7,458 bases of DNA from Rhodospirillales bacterium RIFCSPLOWO2_12_FULL_67_15. GTDB taxonomy: Bacteria; Pseudomonadota; Alphaproteobacteria; Rhodospirillales; 2-12-FULL-67-15. The notes beneath the pieces are model-generated. The model did not search any database. It was not told the origin of the DNA and was given only the letters and a program-made list of their open reading frames with translations. The position numbers were made by a program, and so were the translations under genes. The stretch spans positions 1 to 7,458 of the forward strand of contig MIAC01000146.1 in the NCBI GenBank assembly GCA_001830475.1, read 5' to 3'. Positions 6,146-7,458 of this stretch are shown one piece after another; the first letter of the stretch is position 1; every line of letters starts with the position of its first letter.

Positions 6146-7144
6146 ATGTCCGAGGAAAAACGCAAAAGCCTGGGCCGCGGTCTCGCCGCGCTCTTGGGCG
6201 AGGATAGCGAACCCTCGGTTGCCGCTCCGCCCGCGCGCGGCATCCGGACGCTGCCGATCGAGCACTTGCACCCGAGCCGGTTCCAGCCGCGCCGGCGCAT
6301 GGACGAGGCGCCGATCCAGGACCTCGCCCGCTCGATCGCCGCCAAGGGCATCCTCCAGCCGATCCTGGCGCGCAAAGTCGCCGACGTTGCCGACGCTTAC
6401 GAAATCGTCGCCGGCGAGCGGCGCTGGCGCGCGGCGCAGCTCGCGGGGTTGCACGAGGTTCCCGTCGTCGTCAAGGACCTCTCCGACGGCGAGGCGCTCG
6501 AAGTCGCGCTGATCGAAAACCTCCAGCGCCAGGACCTGACGCCGCTGGAAGAGGCCGAGGGCTACAAACGCCTGATGGAAGAATTCGCCCACACCCAGGA
6601 AAAGCTCGCCGAAACGGTGGGCAAGAGCCGGAGCCACGTCGCCAACATGATGCGGCTCTTGGGCCTGCCCGAGGCGGTCAAGGACATGCTGCAATCGGGC
6701 GAACTCACCGCCGGGCACGCGCGCGCGCTCCTGACCGCGCCCGATCCGGTCCGGCTCGCGCGCGAAATCGCGCGCCGGGGCCTGAGCGTGCGCGAGGCCG
6801 AACGGCTCGCGAGCGCGCACGCGAAAAAACCCTCGAGGCCAAAGGCTCCGCTCAAGGACGCGGATACCCGCGCGCTCGAGCGCGATCTCGCGACGCGCAT
6901 CGGCCTCAAGGTGGACATCCATCATCGCGGCGCCGCGGGCGGCACGCTCGCCATCCACTACACCCTGCTCGAACAACTCGACGACGTGATCGATCGTCTT
7001 AGCCGGGGCGGGCCGGTGAACAAGTCCGGCATCCGGCTCGGGCCCGAAAGCAAGCCGGAGACGCCCGCCAAGCCGGCGCAGGTCTCGGCCCCGGGGCGAC
7101 TCGCGGTCACGCTCCGCCCGGTCAAGCCGACCGGGACCGGCTAG
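6146..7144 (+). CDS. parB: Chromosome partitioning protein ParB, with extended C-terminus
   Basis: A 332-residue parS-binding CTPase clamp. The ParA-contacting N-terminal motif [11 protein letters not shown] is at 9-19. The CTP-binding domain has GERRWRAA (90-97) and ENLQRQDL (124-131). The parS-reading helix-turn-helix lies at about 150-171 ([20 protein letters not shown]), and helical core segments follow to about 222. The C-terminal dimerisation domain is at about 238-286, ending [11 protein letters not shown]. Most chromosomal ParB proteins stop near that point; here about 45 further residues follow, rich in Pro, Gly, Lys and Ser ([11 protein letters not shown] is typical), probably disordered. 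GAGAG at 6137-6141, overlapping the parA stop, serves as ribosome site. Its two targets, parS 1 and parS 2, lie 1.5-3.5 kb upstream. The gene ends 19 nt before the convergent toxin gene. Confidence 0.97.
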   Translation: MSEEKRKSLGRGLAALLGEDSEPSVAAPPARGIRTLPIEHLHPSRFQPRRRMDEAPIQDLARSIAAKGILQPILARKVADVADAYEIVAGERRWRAAQLAGLHEVPVVVKDLSDGEALEVALIENLQRQDLTPLEEAEGYKRLMEEFAHTQEKLAETVGKSRSHVANMMRLLGLPEAVKDMLQSGELTAGHARALLTAPDPVRLAREIARRGLSVREAERLASAHAKKPSRPKAPLKDADTRALERDLATRIGLKVDIHHRGAAGGTLAIHYTLLEQLDDVIDRLSRGGPVNKSGIRLGPESKPETPAKPAQVSAPGRLAVTLRPVKPTGTG

Positions 7145-7151
7145 AAGATCG

Positions 7152-7172
7152 TCCGCCCGGTCGTCAGGCGGA
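7152..7172. terminator. Small GC hairpin between convergent parB and toxin gene
   Basis: TCCGCC (7152-7157) and GGCGGA (7167-7172) form a 6-bp inverted repeat with a 9-nt loop, placed just after the parB stop and overlapping the end of the toxin gene. No T-run follows on either strand, so it is not a classical intrinsic terminator; it may only help end transcription or be chance. Confidence 0.2.
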
Positions 7173-7458
7173 ACGGGAACCCGGCGACATCCAATTCTCG
7201 ACGCGCAGCCCGGCGACGCGCCGGAATTCCCGGACGTTGTGGGTGACGAGAGTCAGGCCCTCGCACCGGGCGTGCGCCGCGATCATCAGGTCATAGGGAC
7301 CGATCGGGGTCCCCTTGCGTTCCAGTTCGGCCCGGATCTGGCCGTAGTGCGCGGCCGCCTTGTCGTCGAACGGCAGCACCGCCAGCCGGGCGGCGAAGCC
7401 TTCGACGACACCGAGATTGGCTTCGGGTCGAGCGGATTTCTCGGCGCCGTACAACATT
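7164..7458 (-). CDS. PIN-domain ribonuclease toxin (VapC-like), partial
   Basis: The last 97 or so codons of a PIN-domain protein; the gene begins beyond the right edge. The visible part reads LYGAEKSARPEANL, then LAVLPFDDKAAAHYGQIRAELERKGTPIGPYDLMIAAHA, then LTLVTHNVREFRRVAGLRVENW, the pattern of VapC toxins of type II toxin-antitoxin pairs. Counting from the Met at 7457, the third conserved acidic residue is Asp56 (in PYDLMIAAHA), and Asn74 in THN occupies the usual polar position. The first acidic residue and the Glu expected before LYG lie outside the window. VapC enzymes are Mg-dependent endoribonucleases that often cut initiator tRNA or rRNA; the target here cannot be told. The Met at 7457 is probably internal, since about 35-40 N-terminal residues are missing. 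A vapB antitoxin gene would be expected just upstream, off the right edge. It converges on parB. Confidence 0.88.
   Translation of the reverse strand, partial: MLYGAEKSARPEANLGVVEGFAARLAVLPFDDKAAAHYGQIRAELERKGTPIGPYDLMIAAHARCEGLTLVTHNVREFRRVAGLRVENWMSPGSRSA

Noticed and set aside
5185..6375. Open frame (396 codons) on the minus strand across rsmG, parA and parB
   Set aside because: It spans three real genes on the other strand and has the Arg/Asp-rich look of a GC-rich shadow frame.

Overview
The window looks like chromosomal DNA from a GC-rich alphaproteobacterium, probably of the Rhodospirillales type. This is inferred from the gene order mnmE-mnmG-rsmG-parA-parB, the high GC content, and a small upstream protein resembling the alphaproteobacterial DUF6489 family. 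The mnmEG-rsmG-parAB block commonly lies near the chromosomal replication origin, and two parS sites here agree with that. No DnaA-box cluster is visible, so the origin itself is probably outside the window.

Layout. Positions 1-482 (minus strand) hold the N-terminal part of a DUF255/thioredoxin-domain (YyaL-like) protein that runs off the left edge. Divergent from it are a small DUF6489-like protein (582-836) and a thioredoxin-like [2Fe-2S] ferredoxin (860-1216), only 23 nt apart and probably co-transcribed. A 61-nt AT-rich gap with a consensus -10 hexamer and a perfect 18-bp palindrome leads into mnmE (1278-2633). A 144-nt gap with a perfect parS site and a good sigma70-type promoter leads into mnmG (2778-4655). 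A 47-nt gap with a second parS leads into rsmG (4703-5311). rsmG overlaps parA (5308-6138) by 4 nt, and parB (6146-7144) follows after 7 nt. A partial PIN-domain (VapC-like) toxin gene (7164-7458, minus) converges on parB and runs off the right edge.

How the genes work together. MnmE and MnmG form the complex that modifies U34 of certain tRNAs, and RsmG methylates 16S rRNA, so this is a translation-fidelity module. ParA, ParB and parS form the chromosome segregation machine. The two modules are interleaved: the parS sites lie on both sides of mnmG, so ParB loads inside the RNA-modification genes.

The gene content is ordinary and well known; I see no clearly new system. The points worth a second look are regulatory and architectural: the paired parS sites whose central GTG opens in-frame N-terminal extensions of mnmG and rsmG; a predicted leaderless mnmG promoter with two tandem GANTC sites at its -35; the AT-rich palindrome before mnmE; an extra C-terminal tail on ParB; and uneven GANTC and AT content along the block.
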